DNA from: an uncultured Collinsella sp.
GTDB taxonomy: Bacteria > Actinomycetota > Coriobacteriia > Coriobacteriales > Coriobacteriaceae
Reading direction: 5' to 3'
Assembly: GCA_902475445.1 (NCBI GenBank)
Contig: CABRZN010000040.1
Span: 1 to 14,611 of the forward strand
Length of the DNA stretch: 14,611 bases
Under the pieces are notes generated by a model. That model did not search any database. It was not told the DNA's origin and worked only from the letters and a program-made list of their open reading frames with translations. Shown in pieces: positions 1-7,221 of the stretch; the stretch's first letter is position 1, and each line of letters starts with the position of its first letter. The translations under genes and the position numbers were made by a program.

Positions 1-39
1 GGCGCCCCCCCCTCTTTGCGCTGGCGTGTCGGTTATGTC

Positions 40-1614
40 CTACAGCTCGTAGAGCGTGGTGAACTTGTCCTGCAGGTAGCTGCAGTAGTAGCGGGCATCG
101 AACGCCATGCCGCATGCGCCCTTGATGAGCTCCGGCGCGTCCTTGGCACGGCCCCACTGCCAAATGTGCTCGCCCAGCCAGGCGCGGACGGGCGCCAGGT
201 CGCCGCTCGCGCAGGCGCCGGTAAGGTCGACGCCGTCGCGGCACATGGCCGGCACAAGCATGGCGTCGTAGGCGCTACCCAGCGCATAGGTGGGGAAGTA
301 ACCAAACGACCCACCGCTCCAGTGCGTATCCTGCAGGCAGCCGCGCGTGTCGTCGGGAACCGGAATGCCAAGGTACTCGTCCATAAAGCGGTTCCAAAGC
401 GCGGGGATGTCCTTGGCCGTGGCCTCGCCGGCAAACAGCATGCGCTCGATCTCGTAGCGCACCATAACGTGCAGCGGATAGGTGAGCTCGTCGGCCTCGG
501 TGCGGATCAGCGACGGCTGTGCGATGTTCACGGCGCGGTAGAGCGTGTCCTCGTCGACGTCGCCGTAGACCTCGGGTGCGTGGCGGCGCAGCACCTCGAG
601 CAGCGGTCCCATAAAGGCGCGGCTGCGACCCACGGTGTTCTCGAAAAAGCGGCTCTGGCTCTCGTGGATGCCCATGGAGGTGCCGCCCTCCAGGCACGTG
701 CGCGCATAGGCGGGATTGACGCCCAGCTCGTACATGGCGTGTCCCGCCTCGTGGATGATGCTGTAGACGTTGGAGATGCAATCGTCCTCGTAGATGTGTG
801 TCGCGATGCGCGCGTCACCCACGGCAAAGCCCTCGCTAAACGGATGCTCGGTAAAGGCAAGTGTGGTGTCGTCCAGGTCCAGGCCGACAAGCTTCATCAG
901 GTCAAAGCTCATGGCACGCTGGGCAGCCTCGGGCACATGCGCGTGCAAAAAGTCGGCTGCGGGCTGCTGGCCGCGCTCACCGATGGCATGCACGAGCGGC
1001 ACGACGGTGGCCTTGACCTCATCGCAAAACGCGTCGAAGCTCTCGGTGGAAAGGCCACGCTCGTACTGGTCGAGCCATACATCGTACGGGTCGCGCTTGG
1101 GGTCCATGAGCTCGGCCTGATGCTTGAGCTGGCCGACGATTCTATCCACATAGGGCTCAAAGCTCGCCCAGTCGTTGGCCGCCTTGGCCTTGTGCCACAC
1201 GGCATCGGCCTCGCAGGTGAGTCTGGTCCAGGCCTCGGCTTCCTCGGTGGGGATGGCGCTGGCTTCGCGCTGGTCGCGGCCGAGCACGCGGATCTCGTCG
1301 AGCAGCTGCGGGTCGTCGATTTTGCCGCCCGCAACCGTCTCGCGCGCCAGCGAGCGCACGAGCTCAACGGACTTTTCGCTGGTCAGGAGTTTGTGATGCT
1401 CGCCAGCGAGCGTGCCCATGGCATCGGCACGGGCGGCAGCGCCGTTGGCGGGGGCGATGGTCGCGCCGTCAAACTCAGCGATCTTGAGCAGGTACTCGCG
1501 GGTCCACAGCTTGCCCTCGAGCTTGCGGAATTTCTTGACGGCCTTTTCGGCCTTGATGCCCTTGGCGGCTTTTGCCACGGCGGCCTTGGCCTTCTTATCG
1601 AGTTTCTTCCCCAT
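40..1614 (-). CDS. M32 family metallocarboxypeptidase (carboxypeptidase Taq type)
   Basis: Cytosolic zinc carboxypeptidase that removes C-terminal residues from peptides, as known for family M32. The 524-residue product carries the zinc motif HEAGH at residues 288-292 (His288, Glu289, His292). The M32 signature HESQSR follows at 317-322, where Glu318 is the expected third metal ligand. There is no signal peptide. The length is slightly above the usual ~500. The excess is an alanine/lysine-rich N-terminus with 11 lysines in the first 28 residues, which is unusual for the family. The ATG at 1614 is supported by an AAGGA Shine-Dalgarno (plus-strand complement at 1621-1625) about seven bases upstream; the next in-frame Met is residue 66. 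The gene is single and divergent from pheST, with a ~500-base shared upstream region. No convincing terminator is visible in bases 1-39. Confidence 0.95.
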   Translation of the reverse strand: MGKKLDKKAKAAVAKAAKGIKAEKAVKKFRKLEGKLWTREYLLKIAEFDGATIAPANGAAARADAMGTLAGEHHKLLTSEKSVELVRSLARETVAGGKIDDPQLLDEIRVLGRDQREASAIPTEEAEAWTRLTCEADAVWHKAKAANDWASFEPYVDRIVGQLKHQAELMDPKRDPYDVWLDQYERGLSTESFDAFCDEVKATVVPLVHAIGERGQQPAADFLHAHVPEAAQRAMSFDLMKLVGLDLDDTTLAFTEHPFSEGFAVGDARIATHIYEDDCISNVYSIIHEAGHAMYELGVNPAYARTCLEGGTSMGIHESQSRFFENTVGRSRAFMGPLLEVLRRHAPEVYGDVDEDTLYRAVNIAQPSLIRTEADELTYPLHVMVRYEIERMLFAGEATAKDIPALWNRFMDEYLGIPVPDDTRGCLQDTHWSGGSFGYFPTYALGSAYDAMLVPAMCRDGVDLTGACASGDLAPVRAWLGEHIWQWGRAKDAPELIKGACGMAFDARYYCSYLQDKFTTLYEL

Positions 1615-1732
1615 ACCATATCCTTGATCTCGCAGGCCGCCCGTCGCACGCGTCGGCGCGGCCAGTTTGCACAGCTATCTGCCTTGTACCCAGCGCGAAC
1701 AAAACGGAACGCGACGATACGCGCGCAGAATG

Positions 1733-1741
1733 TGCTATCCT
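1733..1741 (+). promoter_or_regulatory. Extended -10 promoter candidate for the pheST T-box transcript
   Basis: TGCTATCCT reads as an extended -10 element (TG-N-TATCCT, four of six matches to TATAAT). No good -35 is seen. Its position predicts a start near 1748, immediately before the first paired bases of T-box stem I. That agreement is the main support. Confidence 0.4.
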
Positions 1742-1750
1742 ATAGCCCAA

Positions 1751-2032
1751 TGCGTTGACGGAGAGGGTTTTGCCCGCCGCGTCGCCGGCAAGAGAGGGAA
1801 GGTCATAGGCTGCAAGCCTTCCTGCGGTGGCAAGGGCCAAGCGTTCACTCCCGAGCAGCGACCTCAACGGGCGCGCGGCCAGCGGCGGCGAAGCCCCAGT
1901 AGGGAAGCCGTGAGCCTCGCGACAAGGGGCGCAGAGTGGGCACGGCGGGCCAGACATCCGCCGGGCCAAACAAGGTGGTACCGCGGAATTCAACCGTCCT
2001 TGGGCAATGCACATGCCCGAGGACGGTTTTTT
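1751..2032 (+). promoter_or_regulatory. T-box riboswitch, tRNA-Phe specific, controlling pheST
   Basis: A leader RNA that binds tRNA-Phe and, when the tRNA is uncharged, blocks the terminator so that pheS and pheT are transcribed. The hallmark T-box is present as AACAAGGTGGTACCGCGG (about 1969-1986). Stem I can be traced: base pairing CGTTGA (1753-1758) with TCAACG (1864-1869), GGAG (1760-1763) with CTCC (1848-1851), then GCCC/GGGC and CCGC/GCGG helices, and a distal GGAAGG/CCTTCC hairpin. The internal loop between these helices holds TTC (1844-1846) followed by a purine, which is the expected Phe specifier. A terminator follows directly and pheS lies 85 bases downstream. The individual stem assignments are my own manual fold. 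The T-box identity is firm. Confidence 0.95.
1994..2032 (+). terminator. Intrinsic terminator of the T-box leader
   Basis: CCGTCCT (1994-2000) pairs with AGGACGG (2020-2026), and GGGCA (2002-2006) pairs with TGCCC (2014-2018), giving one long GC-rich hairpin. Six T residues (2027-2032) follow. The 5' arm abuts the T-box sequence, as expected for the terminator/antiterminator switch. Confidence 0.93.
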
Positions 2033-2117
2033 GTTACCGAACCGGGCCGCACATCCACAGCGTCGCGTGGCTCCGGCCGCCGCGGCAAGTGGATGCGCGA
2101 GAGACGAAAGGGAAGAC

Positions 2118-3194
2118 ATGAGTCTGATTGATGATCTGGTCAAACTCGAGGAAGAGGCCAAGGAGCTCGTCGCCGGCGCCGACGACGCCGCCAAGCTCGA
2201 GGCCGCACGCATTGAGCTGCTCGGCCGCAAGGGTCGTATTACCGGCCTGATGCGCATGATGGGCAAGCTCGCCCCCGAGGATCGCCCTGTCATGGGCAAG
2301 CGCGCCAACGAGATGCGCCAGCTGATCGAGGGCATGCTCGACGAGCGCACGACCGAGATGAAGGCCGCCGCACTTAAGCACGCGCTCGAGCACGAGGCCG
2401 TCGATATCACGCTGCCGGGCATTCGCCCGCAGATCGGTCACCAGCACCTGATTAAGCAGATCATCGAGGAGGCCGAGGACATCTTCTGCGGCATCGGCTA
2501 CACCGTCGAGTCCGGCCCCATGGTCGACACCTCCTACTACAACTTCACCGCGCTCAACGCGCCCATGGATCACCCGAGCCGCTCGGCCCGCGACACCTTC
2601 TACGTGGTCGACAACAACCCCGGCAGCGTCGCTCATCCCGAGGCACACGCCCACGGCGAGTCCGACGTGCTGCTGCGCACCCAGACCTCGGGCGTGCAGA
2701 TCCACACCATGGAGTCGCAAAAGCCGCCCATCTACATGATCTGCCCGGGCACCGTCTACCGTCCCGACACGGCCGATGCCTGCCACCTTCCGCAGTTCAA
2801 CCAGATCGAGGGTCTGGTCGTCGACGAGGGCATTACCTTTGGCGACCTTAAGGGCACGCTCGACTACTTTGTTAAGTGCATGTTTGGCGAGGACCGCAAG
2901 ACGCGCTACCGCCCACACTTCTTCCCCTTCACCGAGCCCAGCTGCGAGGTGGACGTGAGCTGCCACGTGTGCGGCGGCAAGGGCTGCAACTTTTGCAAGC
3001 ACAGCGGCTGGATCGAGATTTTGGGCTGCGGCATGGTCGACCCCAACGTCCTGATCAACTGCGGCATCGACCCCGAGAAGTACACCGGCTTCGCCTTTGG
3101 TATTGGCGCCGAGCGCGTCGCGGCCCTGCGCTACGACCTGCCGGACCTGCGAACCCTGATGACTGGCGATATGCGCTTCTTGAACCAATTTTAG
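2118..3194 (+). CDS. pheS: Phenylalanine--tRNA ligase alpha subunit
   Basis: Catalytic subunit of the cytosolic (alpha-beta)2 synthetase that charges tRNA-Phe. The 358 residues begin with an N-terminal coiled-coil region (about 1-85), followed by the class II catalytic core. Motif 2 is visible as FNQIEGLVVD from residue 227 and motif 3 as GFAFGIGAERVAAL from residue 324. A cysteine cluster C282-x2-C285-x4-C290-x2-C293 sits just before WIEILGCGMV. A similar cluster is known in Bacillus-type PheS and looks like a metal-binding knuckle. I chose the ATG at 2118 because AAAGGGA lies seven to ten bases upstream. The frame is open back to an ATG at 2007, but that codon is inside the T-box terminator. 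A CATCCAC/GTGGATG hairpin (2052-2058 with 2089-2095) lies between terminator and gene. pheT follows after 163 bases. Confidence 0.98.
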   Translation: MSLIDDLVKLEEEAKELVAGADDAAKLEAARIELLGRKGRITGLMRMMGKLAPEDRPVMGKRANEMRQLIEGMLDERTTEMKAAALKHALEHEAVDITLPGIRPQIGHQHLIKQIIEEAEDIFCGIGYTVESGPMVDTSYYNFTALNAPMDHPSRSARDTFYVVDNNPGSVAHPEAHAHGESDVLLRTQTSGVQIHTMESQKPPIYMICPGTVYRPDTADACHLPQFNQIEGLVVDEGITFGDLKGTLDYFVKCMFGEDRKTRYRPHFFPFTEPSCEVDVSCHVCGGKGCNFCKHSGWIEILGCGMVDPNVLINCGIDPEKYTGFAFGIGAERVAALRYDLPDLRTLMTGDMRFLNQF

Positions 3195-3200
3195 GCTTGC

Positions 3201-3287
3201 CCAGGCACCCCATCTTGGCGTTCAAACCGTCGCTCGCGTACCTTTAGTACGCGTCGCTCCTCTTTCACGCCAACCTGGGGCACCTGG
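3201..3287. repeat. Nested palindromic element between pheS and pheT
   Basis: The outer arms CCAGGCACCCCATCTTGGCG (3201-3220) and CGCCAACCTGGGGCACCTGG (3268-3287) are complementary at 16 of 20 positions. Inside them, CGCGTAC (3235-3241) and GTACGCG (3247-3253) form a perfect seven-base stem with a five-base loop. It begins six bases after the pheS stop and has no T run, so it is not a standard terminator. The size, symmetry and position suggest a dispersed intergenic palindrome, but only one copy is seen here. It could also be an intercistronic mRNA stabiliser or processing site. Confidence 0.6.
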
Positions 3288-3357
3288 ACAACCCTAAGGC
3301 GAACGTCTTCATTTGATATTTCCTCCCTATGCGGAGATTAAGAACTAGGAGAGCTAC

Positions 3358-5811
3358 ATGCGCGTTTCTTACGACTGGCTCAAGACCATGATCGATATTC
3401 CGGAGGATCCCAAGACCCTTTCGGACGAATATATCCGTACCGGCACCGAGGTCGAGGCGATTGACACTGTGGGAGAATCCTTCGACCACGTGGTGACCGC
3501 CAAGGTGCTCACCAAGACCCCGCACCCCGATAGCGACCACATGTATGTGTGCTCGGTCGATGTGGGCGACAAGAATCTCGACGCTGACGGTAACCCCGCT
3601 CCGCTGCAGATCGTCTGCGGCGCGCAGAACTTCGAGGCCGGCGACCACATCGTCACGGCCATGATCGGCGCGGTTCTGCCCGGCGACGTCAAGATCAAGA
3701 AGAGCAAGCTTCGCGGCGTCGTGTCCATGGGCATGAACTGCTCCGCGCGCGAGCTCGGCCTGGGCGGCGACCACTCCGGCATTATGATCCTGCCCGAAGA
3801 TACGCCCTGCGGCATGCCGTTTGCCGAGTACGTGGGCTCGAGCGACACCGTGCTCGACTGCGAGATCACGCCCAACCGTCCCGATTGCCTGTCCATGATC
3901 GGCATGGCCCGCGAGACCGGCGCCATCTTCGACCGCGATTTCCACGTTGAGCTGCCTGCCATCAAGGCCGAGACCGGCCGCGCGACCGATGACGAGCTTT
4001 CGGTCGAGATTGCCGACGAGGGCCTGTGCGACCGCTACGTTGCCCGTGTCGTGCGCAACGTGAAGGTCGGCCCGTCGCCCGACTGGATGGTCAAGCGCCT
4101 CAACGCCCTGGGCGTGCGCCCGCACAACAACATCGTCGACATCACCAACTACGTGATGATGCTCACCGGTCAGCCGCTGCACGCCTTTGACCTGGACACC
4201 TTTGCCGAGCGCGATGGTCATCGCCGCGTGGTGGTTCGCGCCGCCCAGCAGGACGAGAAGTTCACGACGCTCGACGGCGAGGAGCGCACGCTCGACGCCG
4301 GCATGGGCCTCATCACCGACGGCGAGCGCCCCGTGGCGTTGGCCGGCGTTATGGGCGGCATGGATTCCGAGATCGAGGACGACACCGTCGACGTGATGGT
4401 CGAGAGTGCCTGCTTCAACGCCGGTCGCACCTCGCACACCAGCCGCGATCTGTCGCTGATCTCCGACGCCTCCATTCGCTTTGAGCGCCAGGTCGATGAG
4501 ACCGGCTGCGTGGATGTCGCCAACGTTACCTGCGCGCTCATCGAGGAGATCGCCGGCGGCGAGGTTGCTCCCGGCTATGTCGATGTGTTCCCCGCGCCCA
4601 AGACCATCGACAGCATTAAGCTGCGCCTGGCCCGCGTGCACGCCATCTGCGGTGCCGATATCGAGCCCGACTTTATCGAGCGTTCGCTCACCCGTCTGGG
4701 CTGCACCGTCGAGCGCGACGGCGAGGACTTTATGGTTACCCCGCCGAGCTTCCGTCCCGACCTGCCGCGCGAGATCGACCTGATCGAGGAGGTCCTGCGC
4801 CTGTGGGGCATGGGCCGTGTGACGGCGACCATCCCGGCTGCCAAGAACCACATCGGCGGCCTGACCCGCGAGCAGAAGCTCACCCGCAAGGTCGGCGAGA
4901 TCCTGCGCGCCTGCGGCCTCAACGAGACCACGACCTTTGGCTTTGCCGCCCCGGGCGACCTGGAGAAGATCGGTATGTCCACCGAGGGCCGCGGTTGCCC
5001 CGTGGTTCTCATGAATCCGCTGGTAGCCGAGCAGACCGAGATGCGTCGTTCGCTGCTGCCGGGCCTGCTGCAGTCCGTGGCCTACAACGAGGCCCACGGC
5101 ACGCCCAACGTGCACCTGTACGAGGTCGGCAGCCTGTTCCACGGTCGCGAGAACGCCAGTCTGCCCAAGGAGACCAAGTCCGTGGCGGGCGTGCTCTCGG
5201 GCCAGTGGAGCGAGCAGTCCTGGAACATGAAGTACCGCAAGCTGCGCTTCTTCTTTGGCAAGGGCATTGTCGAGGAGCTGCTCGCCCAGCTGCGCATCGA
5301 GAAGGTTCGCTTCCGTCCCGTCGAGGGCGAGGGCTACGCTTTCTTGCAGCCGGGTCGTGCGGCCGAGGTTTTGTCCGGCGGAACCGTGCTGGGCTGGGTC
5401 GGCGAGATTCACCCCGAGGCGCGCGAGGCGATGGGCATCGATGAGGTCGTCGTTGCCTTTGAGCTCGACCTGGACAAGCTGATCAAGGGCGCCCGCAACC
5501 AGGAGAACTACCGCGAGTTCTCGCAGTACCCGGCTGTTGAGCACGACCTGGCTATCGTGGTCGACAACTCCGTGACCTGCGAGGATCTTGAGCGCCGCAT
5601 TACCAGCGCCGGCGGCAAGCTGCTCGAGGGCGTGCGCCTGTTCGACGTCTACCGCGATCCCATCCGCATCGGAGCGGGCAAGAAGTCCATGGCCTTTGCG
5701 CTCACGTATCGCTCGGACGACCACACGCTCACCAGTGAAGAGGTCGAGAAGGCGCACCAGAAGATCGTCACCAAGGTGTGCAAGGGCGTAAACGGCGAGG
5801 TCCGCTCGTAA
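3358..5811 (+). CDS. pheT: Phenylalanine--tRNA ligase beta subunit
   Basis: Large subunit of phenylalanyl-tRNA synthetase; it binds tRNA-Phe and carries the editing site that hydrolyses Tyr-tRNA-Phe. The 817 residues match the full-length bacterial form. Domains in order: an N-terminal segment starting MRVSYDWLKTMIDIP, an EMAP/tRNA-binding OB fold (about 42-152), the B3/B4 editing region (about 215-390), a B5 domain (about 414-484), a catalytic-like core, and a C-terminal ferredoxin-fold anticodon-binding domain (about 718-815, beginning near FSQYPAVEHDLAIVVD). An AGGAG Shine-Dalgarno about six bases before the ATG fixes the start. A CCTCC at 3322-3326 could pair with this Shine-Dalgarno, but I give that little weight. 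It is co-transcribed with pheS under the T-box. Gene order and length are normal. Confidence 0.98.
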   Translation: MRVSYDWLKTMIDIPEDPKTLSDEYIRTGTEVEAIDTVGESFDHVVTAKVLTKTPHPDSDHMYVCSVDVGDKNLDADGNPAPLQIVCGAQNFEAGDHIVTAMIGAVLPGDVKIKKSKLRGVVSMGMNCSARELGLGGDHSGIMILPEDTPCGMPFAEYVGSSDTVLDCEITPNRPDCLSMIGMARETGAIFDRDFHVELPAIKAETGRATDDELSVEIADEGLCDRYVARVVRNVKVGPSPDWMVKRLNALGVRPHNNIVDITNYVMMLTGQPLHAFDLDTFAERDGHRRVVVRAAQQDEKFTTLDGEERTLDAGMGLITDGERPVALAGVMGGMDSEIEDDTVDVMVESACFNAGRTSHTSRDLSLISDASIRFERQVDETGCVDVANVTCALIEEIAGGEVAPGYVDVFPAPKTIDSIKLRLARVHAICGADIEPDFIERSLTRLGCTVERDGEDFMVTPPSFRPDLPREIDLIEEVLRLWGMGRVTATIPAAKNHIGGLTREQKLTRKVGEILRACGLNETTTFGFAAPGDLEKIGMSTEGRGCPVVLMNPLVAEQTEMRRSLLPGLLQSVAYNEAHGTPNVHLYEVGSLFHGRENASLPKETKSVAGVLSGQWSEQSWNMKYRKLRFFFGKGIVEELLAQLRIEKVRFRPVEGEGYAFLQPGRAAEVLSGGTVLGWVGEIHPEAREAMGIDEVVVAFELDLDKLIKGARNQENYREFSQYPAVEHDLAIVVDNSVTCEDLERRITSAGGKLLEGVRLFDVYRDPIRIGAGKKSMAFALTYRSDDHTLTSEEVEKAHQKIVTKVCKGVNGEVRS

Positions 5812-5823
5812 TCTTTGCCGTTC

Positions 5824-5916
5824 GGAACCCGCCCCCTGCGGGGTTTCACGGCAACGTCCTCGCCGCTTCGCGGCTGCGGGATGTTGCCTTAGAAAACCCT
5901 CTCGGGGGCGGGTTCC
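5824..5916. repeat. Three-tier palindrome with terminator-like core after pheT
   Basis: GGAACCCGCCCC (5824-5835) and GGGGCGGGTTCC (5905-5916) are perfect 12-base inverted arms. Within them GGCAAC (5850-5855) pairs with GTTGCC (5883-5888), and GCCGC (5862-5866) pairs with GCGGC (5870-5874) across a three-base loop. The 5' arm also holds a short alternative hairpin, CCCGC/GCGGG (5828-5832 with 5838-5842), followed by GTTTC, which resembles a weak actinobacterial terminator. It starts 13 bases after the pheT stop, so it probably marks the end of the pheST transcript. A related sequence starts about 11 bases after the ATPase stop at the right end of the window. Confidence 0.65.
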
Positions 5917-5930
5917 TGCGTTAACCTTGT

Positions 5931-6045
5931 TGCGAGCGGACCGCACCTTCTTCCGGGTGACCGGAAAGTTGGGAGTGCATGGGCCCTTTATTGGGCGGTG
6001 CGTGGACCTGGGTTAATAACGTACGTATTGCAAGGGCGTGCTGCG
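5931..6045. other. Intergenic stretch between pheT palindrome and nik promoter
   Basis: No coding signal is seen. It holds a small hairpin TTCCGG-GTGA-CCGGAA (5951-5966) without a T tail, and an ACGTACGT palindrome near 6020. A ten-base direct repeat GGGCGGTGCG occurs at 5993-6002 and again at 6050-6059 inside the nik promoter spacer. Confidence 0.5.
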
Positions 6046-6074
6046 TTGTGGGCGGTGCGCCTTTTTGTTAGTAT
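6046..6074 (+). promoter_or_regulatory. Candidate sigma-70 promoter of the nik operon
   Basis: TTGTGG (6046-6051), a 17-base spacer and TAGTAT (6069-6074) give a plausible -35/-10 pair (three of six and four of six matches). The predicted start, near 6081, lies just before the inverted-repeat operator, so a bound repressor would block early transcription. Confidence 0.45.
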
Positions 6075-6083
6075 GCAGAGTCG

Positions 6084-6111
6084 GTGTTACGGATTGTTGG
6101 AAACGTAACAC
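6084..6111. promoter_or_regulatory. Putative NikR operator
   Basis: GTGTTAC (6084-6090), a 14-base gap and GTAACAC (6105-6111) form a perfect inverted repeat; counting one more base per arm it is eight plus eight. From memory, comparative studies of nickel regulons describe GTGTTAC-N13/14-GTAACAC as the NikR operator in several non-enterobacterial lineages. It lies 24 bases before the nikM start and directly after the candidate promoter, so nickel-dependent repression of the operon is the natural reading. No nikR gene is in the window. Confidence 0.72.
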
Positions 6112-6135
6112 GAAACGTTCTGATTGAGAGGGCTC

Positions 6136-7221
6136 ATGCATATTCCCGATAATTATCTGTCCCCGCAGACCGATGCCGTTATGGCGGTGGCGATGGTGCC
6201 CGTATGGGTTCACTGCATCAAAAAGGTGCGCGCCACGCTCGATCGCGAGCATATGGCGTTCCTGGGCATTTGCGCCGCGTTCTCCTTCTTGCTCATGATG
6301 TTCAACGTGCCGCTGCCCGGCGGCACCACGGGTCACGCCGTCGGCGGTGCCCTCATTACGTTGCTGCTAGGCCCCGAGGCCGCGGCTATCGCTGTCTCGG
6401 TCGCGCTGGCGCTGCAGGCGCTGCTGTTTGGCGACGGCGGCATCCTGTCCTTTGGCGCCAACTGCTTTAACATGGCTTTCGTGCTGCCGTTTGCCGCTGC
6501 TATCGTGTTCCGTGCGCTCAACAGCCGTTTGCACGACAAGAGCTGGGGCACCTCGGTTTCTGCCATCGTGAGCGGTTGGGTCGGCCTGTGCCTGGCGGCC
6601 CTGTGCGCGGCGGTCGAGTTTGGTATTCAGCCCATGCTCTTTACTAACGCTTCGGGCGCGCCGCTGTACTGCCCCTTCCCGCTGTCCATTGCCATTCCGG
6701 CCATGATGATTCCGCATATGTTGGTTGCCGGCGTGGTCGAGGGCGTGGCGACTGCCGCGATCTACGGCTTTATCAAGAAGACGGCGCCGAGCGTTATCGT
6801 CGGGCCCGAGGCCGTCGATGGCCAGCTTGCTGCCGAGGACACAACCGCCAAGAAGACCTCGCTGGTCCCCACGCTCATCCTGGTCGCCGTGCTTGTTGTG
6901 GCCACGCCGCTGGGCCTGCTGGCCACGGGTGACGCATGGGGCGAGTGGGACGCCGAGGGCGCCGCGACTGCCGTTCAGGAGGCTGGTGACGACAGTCTGC
7001 AGGCTTCGGTCGGCCTCGATACCCCGACCTTTGCCGACGCTCTGCCTACGGGCGATTACCTGCAGGCCTATTCCGAGGAGCAGGGTCTTGGCTTTGCCGG
7101 CCAGGCTGCTATGTATATCCTTTCGGGCGTGATTGGCGTGGCAGTGCTTACCATCGCATTCCGTCTGATCTCGCTGACGGTCAAGGAAAGCGGTGCTCAT
7201 GGCAATAGCCGAGCTGCCTAG
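6136..7221 (+). CDS. nikM: ECF-type nickel/cobalt transporter substrate-specific component, NikM(N)/CbiM family
   Basis: Membrane component that binds the metal ion in an energy-coupling-factor importer. The 361-residue protein starts MHIPDNYLSP. His2 and His67 (in GTTGH) occupy the positions known to ligate Ni2+ in NikM together with the free N-terminus, so the ATG at 6136 must be the start. A TTG 12 bases upstream would bury these ligands. GAGAGG about five bases upstream serves as Shine-Dalgarno. Several hydrophobic helices span residues ~10-205. After a linker, a C-terminal part has a helix at ~243-262, the motif GDAWGEW at 265-271, and a last helix at ~323-342. This matches a fused NikN/PDGLE-type auxiliary subunit. 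Nickel is preferred over cobalt because of the NikR-like operator. The family alone cannot decide this. Confidence 0.92.
   Translation: MHIPDNYLSPQTDAVMAVAMVPVWVHCIKKVRATLDREHMAFLGICAAFSFLLMMFNVPLPGGTTGHAVGGALITLLLGPEAAAIAVSVALALQALLFGDGGILSFGANCFNMAFVLPFAAAIVFRALNSRLHDKSWGTSVSAIVSGWVGLCLAALCAAVEFGIQPMLFTNASGAPLYCPFPLSIAIPAMMIPHMLVAGVVEGVATAAIYGFIKKTAPSVIVGPEAVDGQLAAEDTTAKKTSLVPTLILVAVLVVATPLGLLATGDAWGEWDAEGAATAVQEAGDDSLQASVGLDTPTFADALPTGDYLQAYSEEQGLGFAGQAAMYILSGVIGVAVLTIAFRLISLTVKESGAHGNSRAA

Noticed and set aside
2007..2117. Upstream in-frame ATG that would extend PheS by 37 residues
   Set aside because: The ATG lies in the T-box terminator hairpin and has no ribosome site. The ATG at 2118 has a good Shine-Dalgarno and gives the normal PheS N-terminus.
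3265..5946. Open frame of nearly 900 codons antisense to pheT
   Set aside because: It mirrors the codon structure of pheT in GC-rich DNA, has no recognisable domain or ribosome site, and covers a certain gene. The same holds for the long antisense frames opposite the carboxypeptidase (16-1758), pheS (2034-3188), pyk (9952-11481) and the ATPase (11831-13687).
5951..5966. TTCCGG-GTGA-CCGGAA hairpin as a terminator for pheST
   Set aside because: The stem is short and followed by AGTTGGG instead of T residues. The element right after pheT is a better transcript end.
6124..6135. TTG start four codons upstream of nikM
   Set aside because: In this family the free N-terminal Met-His binds the metal, so an upstream start would destroy the site; the ATG at 6136 also restores His67 to its known position.
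6001..6135. Cobalamin or NiCo riboswitch upstream of the ECF operon
   Set aside because: I see no cobalamin-box-like conserved sequence or multi-helix fold. The only strong signal is the short inverted repeat, which fits a protein operator better.
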